A stretch of DNA of 64,000 bases from Bathymodiolus brooksi (GCA_963680875.1 OY804589.1:25532353-25596352), one strand, 5' to 3'. Shown: positions 52,431-63,710, counted from the stretch's first letter. The notes: generated from the letters alone by a model not told the origin. Translations and numbers: made by a program.

Positions 52431-53502
52431 CCCCTATATGTTATAGAAGCTAGTTTGTAGTTGTGTCAAACTCATTAATATTCCAAATACATTGATATTT
52501 ACATTGTCAGATAAACATGAAACTTAGTAGCTTTCATTCAGATAATAAAATTTCCTAATTTCAAGAAAATATATTTGCTTACACTGATTTTTTTTTTAAT
52601 TTGCCTTGATATAATATGAAGGGTTAAGATATCTGAATACAATTTTGTATGCCCCTTTTTGTCTCAAGGTTTCATTTTTTTTTTAGATTTTTAAAAATTT
52701 ATTAATTGTTTTACTGGCATGTTTTTTTTATATAATATTTTCATATTTTTTCAATTCACTTAATTTTTGTTTACATGCTTTTATTTTTTCCACACATTTG
52801 TTTCTTTCTATTTATCTTGTACCTGTTGTATTGAAATTATTAATTGTTGTACATTCCCTGTGCAAATCTAGTATCATAGATGATTTTTTTTTTATTTAAA
52901 GTGATGATAAATAGTAATTCCCCAGTCTAAATTACAAAATGCACAATGTCTAAAACAATATTGCAATAAAAATAAACTGAAAAATATGGTATTAATACAA
53001 GAAAATTAAAAAAAGACATAAAAATAGACACCCCTTTCCCAAATGAAATAGCCTCTTTCGGATGTACACTTAGGTGTCGTTTATTGTTGATGTTAAGAAA
53101 CACCACCGATGTGTTCCGAAAGACAATGAATTTCGATGTTTGGCAAATGGTCGATCGATCAAGATGGGTGTAGAACTAAGTGACACAATTGCATCCCACA
53201 AGACATTGACACTAGTTGTCGGTATGACAATGATCCTAGATGATTTCCTCAGGTAATGGATGTTACAGAAAGCCATCATATTGTTTTAATTAAATTTTCT
53301 GACTTAAATAGAACCACCTCGACATTTGTTTTGAAATTGAGTCCACTTCAAGTAGCAACATTCGATGTTTGTGCACTATATAAATAAAAACTGAAGTGAT
53401 GCAATAAATTTCTATTTATCCATAGACATATTCCGTATATTTTAATTGATTTCAAGCGTACGTATTTATTGTAAACCGACGTATTTTAACCGAAGGGTTG
53501 AA

Positions 53503-53544
53503 CGTCATTTTTCATCAAAAATGACGCGAAAGTCACGTGACTTT
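53503..53544. repeat. Subterminal hairpin and palindrome of the 2981-bp element
   Basis: CGTCATTTTT and AAAAATGACG form a perfect 10-bp stem with a 4-nt loop (53503-53526). They are followed by the perfect 16-bp palindrome AAAGTCACGTGACTTT (53529-53544), about 40 bp from the right end. Such motifs can be transposase binding sites; that role is inferred. Confidence 0.75.
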
Positions 53545-53589
53545 GTTTTTAGATGGAACTCTCCTGCGTCACTGGCTTCCCGACTGTTA

Positions 53590-54109
53590 AGATATACATT
53601 TTTGTAACAAAGTCTGATCATGGGACATATTATGTAACATTATAACTGAAAAATAAAAGTTCTCCAAACACAAAATTTTCATGTTAAATACTTTAATAGC
53701 TAAATATTCAGTTTTTGTTATCCCAGAAGGAAATGAGTAGTTTAAGATATATTCCTGATTTTTCTGTAAATTTTTTACATTCAGTCGATTTATACCAATT
53801 ATGCAAATTATGCTTATTTTGATAAAATAAATCATATTAAAATCATAGAAATCAATTAAAACCAAATTGGGCCGAGATGATATGTCGTTGAACCACTTTT
53901 AAAATTATGTGTAACAATCCAAGATGGCTACGCTAAAAATGAAAATGTCTTCAAATGCCAAATAAATTAATCAGCTGAAAATATTTCTGGGAAATTTAGA
54001 AGTAAAATTGAAAACCCAAGTTATTGAATACAGACTTATCGGAGCCTGTAATTTATCTAAAAATTTAAGATTTTATCATACATATTAAATTTAATTAAAA
54101 ACTGGTCAT
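53590..54109. other. Spacer between transposon and DUF6589 stop
   Basis: AT-rich, no gene recognised. It presumably holds the 3' ends of the two convergent genes. The 92-codon minus-strand ORF at 53587-53865 has no motif. Confidence 0.5.
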
Positions 54110-56010
54110 CTACAAATCATCATGATCACTGTCTGAGTCATCATTGCTATCATCAGCATTATGATCATAATCAAGATATCCATTAAGAAGACGCTCGAGA
54201 ATTACATCAAAGTAAAGCATCATCTTATTACCATCAATACCTGCAAAAACTGTATCACCAAGATGACCAAATCCATCAAACTTCCTGCCAGGTGTAAACT
54301 TGAAAGGCTTCAAGTCATGAAGTATACCTGATACAATTTCTCTGTCTTGTTCAGATACAGTCTTTGTATGTTTTGATGATTTAGGCTTTAAACCTAAAGA
54401 TGTATCAATGTTGGTATTGATGGCAGCAATGGCTTCAGCAGCCCCAGAAGCCCTTTCTATTGCTTTGTAAGACTTGTTGGCACCAAGTTGTTTAATAAGT
54501 ATTTTCTGATTTCTGACTGCATGTTCTTGAAGGAGATCACTTTCAACATTGTTTCCTTTACCACCCTTCACATTTACAAATGACCCTTCAAGAACACGCA
54601 GTTTCATCATTGGTGACAAATAATGTTCTACATTAATAATATAATTGGTACATTCTACCAAATATTTGCTCAACATGGAATGATTATAAAATAATGGAAG
54701 TGACATCAACAAATTTGGTATAATGTGTGTAATATCACCATCTTTTGCAACCCTGTTTAATGCAGTTATATGTATAAACCAATGGCTGAAATTATTGAAA
54801 TAATTAAACATTTCATCTTTATGTACAGGATGTGAAGTTTCACTGGATACTGGGGGTATATAATGATATTCAGTTAAGAATAAATCCAAAATTTCATTCA
54901 AAATTTCAAATTTGTTATCCATATTTATATCTTTCTTCTGGATATCAAATTTTTCAAAAAATTCTATTCCTTGTTCTATAACCACCTTCTCTCCAAGAAG
55001 ACACATAAATTCCATGTGAGACTTAAGTGCCCCTTCACTTTACCAGATACATCTGTTCTCTGTAGCTTGGCTTTAAAATAAGCCATACTGCCTGTTGCCC
55101 TCACTGCAGATGTATTGTAAAGTGCCTTATATAATTTCTAGAATTAAAAAGAATATAATTTGGTATAAAAATTATCTGCATATATTTAGTTTATGTGTAA
55201 CTCATATATATACACATCTAATCAGTTGTCAAGAGTCATCCTAATGTTAGAGTTGGATCAAAAACAATATGTACATGAACAAATATATTATAAAACATCT
55301 AATATGTGTACAAAGATGTTCATAAAAGTCAAGTTAAAAGTGAAGTGAAAACCCTTTAAAACAATAAATATTTTCCATAACATATGCTTTTTTGTTTATC
55401 ATGATGCAAGCCTCAATAGAAATACATTTGTATAAGATTTTTTGTGGTAGATGTCTATATTGTGTAAAATAAAGTTGAAAATGCATCATGGAAATGCAGT
55501 TAGAACAAACAGACTAAGTGTATATAACCAGTGCCTTGACTTGCTTATTGTTTTTTGTTTTACATTTTTGTATTTGGTCATTGATACATGTAGAGAGGAC
55601 AGAGGACACACTTGAAAATGATTAAAGCGATGCTTATTTCTGCTCTTTTCAGAAAATTTGACCGTTGTTGGACTTTTTGAAATATTCTGACATATATATG
55701 GTAGCGCCATAGAAAGCTCCAAGCAGTGTATAGTTTTTTCTTATGTATATATAGAAGTAAATTCTTTTGTTGGATTTAACTATGAAAACAATTGACCAGA
55801 GTATTTTTTGTATATATACCTCAAGCAAATCTTGTTTCACTGCCAAAGTTCTATCACTATAGGGTCAAGGTCTTCAAATCTTTTCTTTGGATTCGGTGAT
55901 AGTGATCTCAAGGCTTTTGCCTCTTGGAGTCTACTCCTGGTAAGCTGGTCACCTCCAATTACTACTTTAAACTGTTTCAGCTTATCATCTTTGCCTAAAT
56001 ATGGAATGAC

Positions 56011-56180
56011 TAAATTGTAAGGTTGTCAGGATAGCAAGGTGTGTCTACCAGTTCAGACTAAATTGTAAGGTTGTCATGACAGATAGCAAGGTGTGTCTAC
56101 CCGTTCAGGGTAAATTATAATGTTGTCATGATAGATAGCAAGGTTTGTCTACCAGTGCAGGGTAAATTGTAAGGTTGTCA
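56011..56180. repeat. 48-52-bp tandem repeat, 3.4 copies, beside a splice acceptor
   Basis: TAAATTGTAAGGTTGTCA or a variant recurs at 56011, 56059, 56111 and 56163. It lies in the DUF6589 intron starting 16 bp upstream (in gene sense) of the exon 55994-55820. On the minus strand two copies contain an acceptor-like CCTTACAATTTAG. Confidence 0.85.
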
Positions 56181-56611
56181 CTGAACACATCAATAATTGT
56201 CAAAGGTCATGTGCCTATAAATGATCCAAACATTCATATATACATTTTTTCTTTTTGATATTTTAGCTGTACCAATAAGTAAATATATTATTATATGTTA
56301 CTCATATTATTATACAATGAATTATAAATAAGTAATGCAAGAATGTATGGTAAACATCACATTTATTATTTTTATGTCAATACTTGTAAATTTGATATTG
56401 TAATGTACATATATAATTGCACATATATTTTGTGGAAACTAGAGTGATATCATAGACTAAAGGTGGTATACTGAATGATTTAATCCACACGAAAATACTA
56501 CATGTGCAGGTAAAAACTTAGAAACAAAATATTTCAAGAAAGGGCAATAGCTGAATTAGTAAATAAATAGGGATGTAACACTGGCCTGCAAGTGTAATGA
56601 CTGTCCTCTAC
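56181..56611. other. DUF6589 intron remainder
   Basis: AT-rich, nothing else recognised. Confidence 0.5.
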
Positions 56612-56858
56612 CTTTTAAATGTTGGCAAGTAAATACTATACCGTGTGCTTCTGTGTAAAGTTCTGAAAGCATGTTCTCATATGTATCCATTATTTTTAAG
56701 CAATCTTCATGTTTTGTCTCATTTGCATTAATAATGGGTAATTGTGCTGTATGACTTTTCCTTGACATTAAATCAGTGTATTCATGTGGATTTCTTGCTA
56801 CTTGGGACATCCATTCAAATCCCTCTATGCCATCAGCAAAAATATTTGCAATAATATC

Positions 56859-57651
56859 CTAAAATACATGATGCTTTGTAATTAACAAGTATTTCTACAG
56901 TTCAAATTGAATAACTTTAGTTTTACATTCTTATGTTGTAAACTTGAATAAACTAGATCAAAGGAAAAATGTCAAAATTACTGACAAGTATATATATCAA
57001 TGGGTAAACTCTCATCAACCAATATAATGCCCAATAATTTCTATTCATCTAACATCAAGTATGTATTCTATAGTAATACATGGCTTTAACCATTCGATAC
57101 AACCCATCTGATACAAAACCTTGTATCATATATATATATAGTTTAGTTGGTTCTACTTTCGTGATGTGATGAGCTTGGAATGTGGGAAAACCCCCATGAC
57201 ATCTCTGTTAATAAATACAAAATGTCATTGGGGAATCTTCGCGTAGGACTAATTGTGACGTATAGAACTATTTTATATTTCAAAATGTTATTTATTAAGA
57301 CTGGACATGATAAAAGAACTGTACCAACACAATATACATTTAATGTGTATATATCATATACAAAGCACAGTTAAATTAATTAGAGTATTTTGCTTCCACA
57401 TTATAATTGATTGTTATTAATTTGTTATTCATTTAGTATTAGTATGTTAAAGATTTTATTGCATATATATCAAGATGTTATTACCGTACTTGGCTGTGTA
57501 ATGTAAACACTCATGTAACATGGTACTTATTGTAATAGAAGAATGTATCCTTGATGATTGCTTGTGTATAATGTCAACCCAGATTAATCAAATAATTTTC
57601 TTATTCAAAACAATTGAGTATAATAAACTACTAAGACTTATTTGGTTATAC
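56859..57651. other. DUF6589 intron between exons 3 and 4
   Basis: No repeat or gene recognised. The short plus-strand ORF at 57180-57374 lacks motifs. Confidence 0.5.
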
Positions 57652-58212
57652 CTTGTATAAATTCAGAAGATGTGATCGCTGTTGGTCATTAAATGTTAAA
57701 TTTGTTATGGAAATTTGTTGATTTGCAGGTCTTGTATTTTCCATTGTTATCTTTGCAATTCTTGGGAATATTATATTGGATGCAAACAGATGGATGTCTT
57801 TATTTCTGTTCATTCCCGATATAATGTCTCTCTTGATATATACATCAAGATTGTCTCCAGTTACTTTGGCCAATGGGTTTCTCCTCAACATTTCTATGAT
57901 AATTGTTTTACTGGAACTACATGCTTCGTCTTCCAGTCTCAATTTGGAAGATGGTGAAAGAGTCAATCCAAAATGAGACAACTTAGTAAGAGCCTGAAAA
58001 TATTTTAATACTGTAATCACTATAATTTATTTTGAGTGAATTCATCTTCTGATATTTAATACATTACAAAATTGTAGATTTTCATTATACATTTTGTATG
58101 CTTTCTTTGGTTAGAATTCCAACAGGTACACACAGCAAAAAGATTCTGCTATATACCAAATAAAAACATCCTGGAAAAGGAGTTCATCAAAACTTTGATT
58201 ATGCTAGGGACT

Positions 58213-58842
58213 TCCAATCAGATTTGAACTGACATCTTTCCAACATTATTGAAATGTACTACCTTGTACTATAGGAGCCAATGTAAATGTTAGTGGCAAT
58301 AATACACATATAGAACATTTACAAATAAATAAAGCATTCAAGCGAGAAGATTAAAGCTCAAAAGCAGCTTGTACATATATTTTTTTAATTTGTTAGTGCA
58401 GTTAACATGTTCAAGTCAAACTCACACTTAAAAATACAGATCCTTGGCTATTAGTCAGATTTGAACTGACATCTTTTCAACATTATTGAAATGTATTACC
58501 TTGTACTATAGGAGCCAATGTAAATGTTAGTGGCAATAATACACATATAGAACATTTACAAATAAATAAAGCATTCAAGCGAGAAGATTAAAGCTCAAAA
58601 GCAGCTTGTACATATATTTTTTTAATTTGTTAGTGCAGTTAACATGTTCAAGTCAAACTCACACTTAAAAATACAGATCCTTGGCTTCTAGTCAGATTTG
58701 AACTGACATCTTTTCAACATTATTGAAATGTACTACCTTGTACTATAGGAACCAATGTAAATGTTAGTGGCAATAATTCACATATAGAACATTTACAAAT
58801 AAATAAAGCATTCAAGCGAGAAGATTAAAGCACAAAAGCAGG
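58213..58842 (-). repeat. 237-bp tandem triplication with tRNA-like core
   Basis: Three copies; GATTTGAACTGACATC recurs at 58221, 58458 and 58695, exactly 237 bp apart, the third copy being partial. On the minus strand each has AGTACAAGGTA (A-box/D-arm-like) and a T-arm-like GTCAGTTCAAATCTGA with a 5-bp stem and 7-nt loop. In copy 2 TTGGCT and AGCCAA could pair as an acceptor stem. It is a tRNA-derived repeat or tRNA pseudogene amplified inside a DUF6589 intron, not a confident functional tRNA. Confidence 0.75.
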
Positions 58843-59597
58843 TATCAATGTAGTTATTAATATTTGTGTTATGATTGTTACACAGTTGACTTGATTAGAG
58901 GTAGGCACAAACTAAAAAACATGATTCTACGAATTGTGTTAAAAAAATAGTTGAATTTGAATTAGAATCCTTAATTTACAAAAGTAGCTTCCAACCAGTT
59001 ACAACATCCTTTAATAGTTTCAATACTTAATCATAATATATTCTCATTGGCAAAATAAGCAATATTGAAATTAACCTTTAATCGACTTTTGCTAAGTGTA
59101 AAAATAATTTGATATAATACAATATTAAACCATCCATAATGAATGTTAGACATGGGGTATTTTTACCCTGAGAAGACATAGTCTTCTTGTTACATCATCG
59201 TCTTCTTTAAGGTGATTGCATAAAAATTGTTGTATTCAAAATTTTGGAGTGCATGTACTGTCTTTATTATCTTCCAATTGACCTCTAAGACATATAGCTG
59301 ACATACACCTTTGTCAAGCAGACATCATATGTTTTTTTTGGAATAATAGAATCTCATACACTGCTGAAATTGGTGCAAAGCATGATGGTGATATTTTCCC
59401 TACTGATCCTACTAAAATTTCAAAGAGAAGTGGAACCCTGTTAAAAAGACAAAAACGATAAACTATTTAAATAACCCTTCAATGTCATGTTAAAATTAAA
59501 ACTACAGAGATCTGACGAATGATTGCAAATTATATTTTAATTTTAATATCTAAATACTGCATATGAAAACATGTTTATCACCAAGGAGATATTGAAC

Positions 59598-59910
59598 TGC
59601 CTTCCTGGTGTAATGGTTATATAATTAGTATGCTGTTGTGAGTGCGATAGATCATGGATTTGATCTCCGGTTGGATCAAACCAAAGGATATAAAATTGGT
59701 ATTTGCTGCTTCTCCGCTAAGCATGCACCTTCAAGGAGTAAGGTTAAAGACTAATTGAATCGTAGCTCGAATAATGTTTCTGAATGGAGCGGCATGTATT
59801 CCTGTGGACTGTTTCGGTGAGCTAGTACTATAAACACTCAGCGTGCTGGTCTATTACAAAGTGGACATCATCATCAGAAAGTAACATGTTCTTACCATGA
59901 TATCGGTAAA
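59598..59910 (+). mobile_element. tRNA-derived SINE
   Basis: The head CCTGGTGTAATGGTTATATA fits a pol III A box and GGATTTGATCTCCGG a B box. The body contains TTGCTGCTTCTCCGCTAAGC, which I recall from invertebrate tRNA-SINEs (unverified). It lies in the first recognised DUF6589 intron. The right border is uncertain. Confidence 0.6.
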
Positions 59911-60159
59911 AAAAATTACTCACTGGCCTTTAACAGCAATCACTAACCAACTCCAAAGGAAATATTTATGAAATTAATCAGTGTTATCGTTACATTAATT
60001 AATTGTATTATTGCTTTAGTATATTTAATACTTTTCTGATAATTCTTCAAGCATATCCATCACAATATCTGTTTCAGAATCTTGAAGTTTCTCCAAAGGT
60101 CTTTTCTTGGATAATATACTTTCTTTTTCAATCAATTGAAGTTGTTCATTTTAGTGTCT

Positions 60160-60904
60160 GTCTCACAGAAAACCATGCAAAATCCAAAAAAAATGTAACA
60201 AAGCTAATTTCAGTTAGAAAAAAAAGTTATACATTTTCTAAATATTTGATGCCTAGTATTTTAAAATATCTCATACATATTTCCTATATATTTTCATTTT
60301 TGTTATAAAATGAGGATTTTCATTTTAGCCCTTAACTATTGCAAAAATCCTTAAAAATGGTTAAAAACGCCCCTATTTTTGACGGATTATTATTGTTAAT
60401 ATATATCTCAGAAGTAAAAAATCGCATTGTTTCCTCAAAGTATAATGTTTAAAGACAATGATCACCAAAAACATTTTTTGAAAAGTTTTAAGGCTATCAT
60501 AAAATATGCTATATAGACAAATTTTCAAAATCAGTAAAATTCCTTAATTTTGATGCACAATATTGGAGTTGGGGGAGATTTCTTCGACTTGAAATGAACA
60601 TTTTTAAACAGACCAATCTCAAAACTAAAATATATAAAAAAGCTGCCTTTGGCAAATAATTTGCAAAAAAGTTCTTGCACCCAAAAGTATGGTCATGTGT
60701 GCAATTTTAGCTTAAAAGGCATTGCTTAAAATATATGCAAATTTTTGCAATAAACTATTATGCGAGCTTAAGCGAGCTCTTTATGGTATAAAATGTGTAC
60801 TTTGGATTTTTTTAACAAACATGGCTGAACATATTGTCAAAGAAAAAAAAATTCTACGTTTTGTAAACACCGGTTTCCGGGTAACACACTAACACATGTA
60901 GTAG
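60160..60904. other. Non-coding stretch
   Basis: AT-rich. Further 5' exons of the DUF6589 gene may lie here but none was convincing. Confidence 0.4.
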
Positions 60905-60912
60905 CCCTGCTA

Positions 60913-60985
60913 CCTGGGACTGGAAATACCTCGACAAATACGTTGGCCTCCAGCCAGCGCTCTAACCTTCTGAGCCAAAGAAGTA
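60913..60985 (-). mobile_element. tRNA-like SINE head, minus strand
   Basis: The minus strand reads TTGGCTCAGAAGGTTAGAGC (A-box-like), and 23 nt further CGAGGTATTTCCAGTCC (B-box-like). A second TGGCTCAGCCGATTAAGG lies just beyond on the plus strand (60991-61008), so two heads may face each other. Confidence 0.5.
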
Positions 60986-61149
60986 CTTCACTGGCTCAGC
61001 CGATTAAGGCTGGCTTTATATCTTCGCCACTTCCGGTCCCACAACACTCACTCAACTAATGAAGATCTTCTTAACATAAAGCGCAAAGGTGATCCTGAAG
61101 TCTTGTACCCTCTCTCGTACGTCTGATACCACTGAAACTCGGAACCCGT

Positions 61150-61265
61150 GTGTAATAAAAGTAATTTTGTTAGCTTGTTCTACTTATATTATATTTGTAT
61201 ATTGTTATTGCCCATTGAGGGACCCTAATTGGAATAAAAATATTGTATTGTATTGTATTGTATAT
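61150..61265 (+). mobile_element. Non-LTR/SINE-like 3' tail
   Basis: TTGCCCATTGAGGGACCCTA is followed by AATAAA and a run of TATTG repeats, the 3' architecture of animal non-LTR elements or their SINE partners. It may belong to the plus-strand head near 60991. Confidence 0.55.
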
Positions 61266-61893
61266 TGATATTTTTAAATTTATTAAATCTCTTCTGACAT
61301 ACTGACAAGAATTTTTGTTTCTACGCGGAAGCTAACTTTTGAGATTTCGTAAGGAACGATAACTCGAATAAAGGAACGACAGCCGAGACTAGATTCGGCC
61401 CTAAAAAAAAGTCGTCCCCAATATATCTCGGCCTAAAAAATCTCGACACTTTTTGATGAAATTGCCAGATAATTTTCAGATGCGCGAGCATTCATGGCCG
61501 TGCCGGTTTCATATTAGTGATTCTTATTAAAGGTAATTTGTGTGTTTATTGTAAATAAATTACATATGATATATCATTTTAATTCCCTTTTTCAATCCGG
61601 ACTTTAACGTTAAGCAAGAAAATACACATGTCTATCTGATAGAGAAAGTGACGGAGTAACCTCCCTTTTTGGAAGTCTTCACTTCTAAGATTATAAAATT
61701 AGAAATGGCAGCCTCCAGTGGATAAACAACACTGTGTTATTTTTCTAACTTTTGCAACTTGCCATGCAATTCAAACATTATACACGTATTCCAATGTAAA
61801 GCTGATGCAGCTTTCCTTATCGTTGGCCTGAAATCATCTGAAAATATACATGGAAAGACACTGCCTGAGGCCCTTTTTATATCTTGTACATAG
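61266..61893. other. Non-coding stretch
   Basis: No gene recognised. Earlier exons of the next gene may be here but were not identified. Confidence 0.4.
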
Positions 61894-62065
61894 CGGAATT
61901 GTCACCATCGACATCGATTCATTGAATCTCAAGATATACCAGAAACAGAGAATACTTTGGGACTAGATGGAAGAGAGGCAAAATTCTATGTGTATATTCA
62001 GAGTACAACAATGGAAAGGCCAGATCTAGAGAGGAACATGGAGCAAGTCCTTCCTTATGGAAAGA

Positions 62066-63060
62066 GTATTACCTGAAAACAAGACAAACTATTCAAGTTG
62101 GTTCTAACTTCTGGTAAGCTAAATACCTCAAGAGAAAAACATTTCTAAGTGGTTATTGCTAGAAATCCATTCAGTGAACAAACTTGTTAAGAGACTAACT
62201 ATTCAACTTGAGAAAAGAGGGCTATGTTTTTTTTTTACAAATACTAAACAACTATTTTGGTGTAGGAGGTGAAGAAAAAAATAACATTCTGATTCATGCA
62301 TTATAGTATATGAAATAATGATAAATTTAGAAAAAAAAATATTTGTTGAAATACAGGTTTACATTATTATTGTGCAACAATAAATTCCATCCCACTGCAC
62401 AATATATCTGTTCAATAACTTCCAAACCTCAACTGAATCTTGATTGATTTGAAATTTGGTTATGTTGTAATCAACAATAAAGGACATGTCAAACTTGAAT
62501 TTTGGGTTTTAAAGTTACGGGAGGCCTGGGCATTTATCACATTGACACATTTCTGTTATTTTGGATAATGTTATTTCAGCAGTTGAATTATGCTTTTTCA
62601 AGCTTATAAAAAATAAGACCTATTGGCTATTTTGAGTGCAAATGTACATGTAGTGAAACTGAGACAGATGAAATATTTTGTTGTATAGAGCAAAGATAAA
62701 ATTATTTATTTTCATAGAAATCTGGAGTAATATTTTATATATATCCATTTCTGAAAAATATAGAATGAATTAAAGCAAGTCTTAGAAACATGTAGTAACT
62801 ACTTCCCTATATATTTTGGCTTGAGTATAGTGTATTTTAATCTCGTTGAGATTATATTTCCAAAGAAATTTTCTGTTCTATCTCCAGAAGGCAGCCAATT
62901 AAAAAAAAAATTGGTTTATTTTTTCGTCAACAGATTTACTCGACAACAAAAGGCATAATTAAAGAAACTAGCAACTCATTAAGAAACCACTTAACATGAA
63001 CTTCCAACACCGAAGAATAAGGTTGACAAATGCAAATTATGAAGTACGTCATGTATACAT
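62066..63060. other. Intron of the unrecognised gene
   Basis: AT-rich, no gene or known repeat recognised. Confidence 0.4.
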
Positions 63061-63069
63061 GTAATGTAT

Positions 63070-63195
63070 CACAGGTACTTGTGGACAGGACCCTATGTTG
63101 CTCCCTTTATTTTATTTATTGTATTTATTGTATATATGTCATACAGTGATACATAGAAAGTTGCAAAATGTTGTTTATATGAAAAAAAGTCGATG

Positions 63196-63233
<38 letters not shown>

Positions 63234-63292
63234 GGCAACATCTTAAAAAAAATAAAGGGAGCAACATAGGATCCTGTCCACAAGTACCTGTG
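63070..63292. mobile_element. 223-bp MITE with 9-bp target duplication and internal poly(A)
   Basis: TIRs of 44 bp (one mismatch) begin CACAGGTACTTGTGGACAGG. GTAATGTAT directly flanks both sides (63061-63069 and 63293-63301), a perfect 9-bp duplication. This suggests a Mutator-like element; hAT makes 8 bp. The interior holds 33 A (63198-63230) followed by GGGGG. It ends 27 bp before the acceptor of the exon at 63320. Confidence 0.88.
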
Positions 63293-63710
63293 GTAATGTA
63301 TATCACTTTTATTTTCCAGAAGCATTCTTTCAAGTAAAGAAATTGATGGAAAAAACATATAGTGAAACTGAACAAAATATGTCTGAAAAACAGGGAAAAG
63401 GCCAGATTATGTTGCACTTGCCAATGAAGTTCGAAAATCATGTGATGAATAGGGAGAGCGAGTTTTTAAGAAGTTGGAGTGGTTGAATCCAAGTCAGATA
63501 AAAAGTTACATGGCATCTTTCCTAACAAAGCCGAAGACAAAATCAGAAACTTCTTCGAGTACTCTACAAGTTCAGTTTAAAGAAATTCCCAATGAAGATG
63601 TCGGTCAAGATGAAACTCTATCAGAGGTCATTGCAGTGCTAGAAACTAATGATTATAATTCCAATATTGAAAACATTGTGGAAGAAGTGTACACTGCTGT
63701 GAACATGTAA

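Larger units (their letters stand above)
50606..53586. mobile_element. 2981-bp DNA transposon with 14-bp TIRs, non-autonomous
   Basis: The left end starts CAGTCGGGAAGCCA and the right end is its exact reverse complement (14 bp). TTA directly flanks both ends (50603-50605 and 53587-53589), consistent with a 3-bp target duplication. A 3-bp TTA duplication fits PIF/Harbinger; CACTA and Academ elements also make 3-bp duplications, so the superfamily is open. The interior has no recognisable transposase: the ORFs at 51473-51658 (+), 53070-53279 (-) and 50740-50997 (-) are short and domain-less. It contains two tandem repeat blocks and subterminal palindromes. It sits 11 bp after the helicase stop codon and about 520 bp from the DUF6589 stop. 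Confidence 0.8.
54110..60150 (-). pseudogene. DUF6589-family protein (possible DNA transposase), decayed
   Basis: Six exons read on the minus strand: 60150-60032 (upper edge uncertain), 59437-59167, 57993-57652, 56858-56612, 55994-55820 and 55140-54110. Junctions have GT/AG and phases agree at every join. Landmarks: GDNLDVYIKRD and DIHLFASNIIF in exon 3; GGDQLTRSRLQEAK, the clearest DUF6589 signature, in exon 5; KLYKALYNTSAV, LRVLEGSFVNVKGG and DLLQEHAVRNQK in exon 6; an acidic DDSNDDSDSDHDD tail. Breaks: TGA at 59314-59316 and 59236-59238, a 1-nt loss near 55838-55844 (frame changes from ELWQ to VKQDLLE), a 1-nt loss in a C run at 55030-55033, and a likely shift at the start of exon 1. DUF6589 proteins are abundant in invertebrates and fungi and their biochemical role is not established to my knowledge; a transposase role is inferred. 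The last 301 codons (54110-55015) are intact. Confidence 0.8.
61894..63709 (+). pseudogene. Unrecognised two-exon (or longer) gene fragment
   Basis: Exon 61894-62065 follows the acceptor TATATCTTGTACATAG. It encodes RNCHHRHRFIESQDIPETEN through EQVLPYGK and ends before GTATTA. The next exon starts at 63320 after ATTTTCCAG; one leftover base plus two rebuild a codon and the frame continues AFFQVKKLMEKTYSETEQ. In that exon a 1-nt loss in an A run near 63400 changes frame to RPDYVALANEVRKSC, a TAG lies at about 63450, and the frame then stays open to the TAA after NM at 63708 (GERVFKKLEW, then WLNPSQIKSYMASFL, then an acidic stretch). I do not recognise the family. A C-terminal WL..SQI.S motif seems familiar from other uncharacterised invertebrate proteins, unverified. 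The last 78 codons (63474-63710) are intact. Confidence 0.5.

Noticed and set aside
57715..57976. Plus-strand ORFs of 66-80 codons
   Set aside because: Antisense shadows of the DUF6589 exon at 57993-57652.
58221..58290. Functional tRNA gene
   Set aside because: The T-arm is good but the acceptor stem differs between copies and is poorly paired in copy 1; triplication with flanks suggests a repeat.
63125..63441. Minus-strand ORFs of 77 and 88 codons with poly-phenylalanine
   Set aside because: Produced by the poly(A) tract of the 223-bp MITE.
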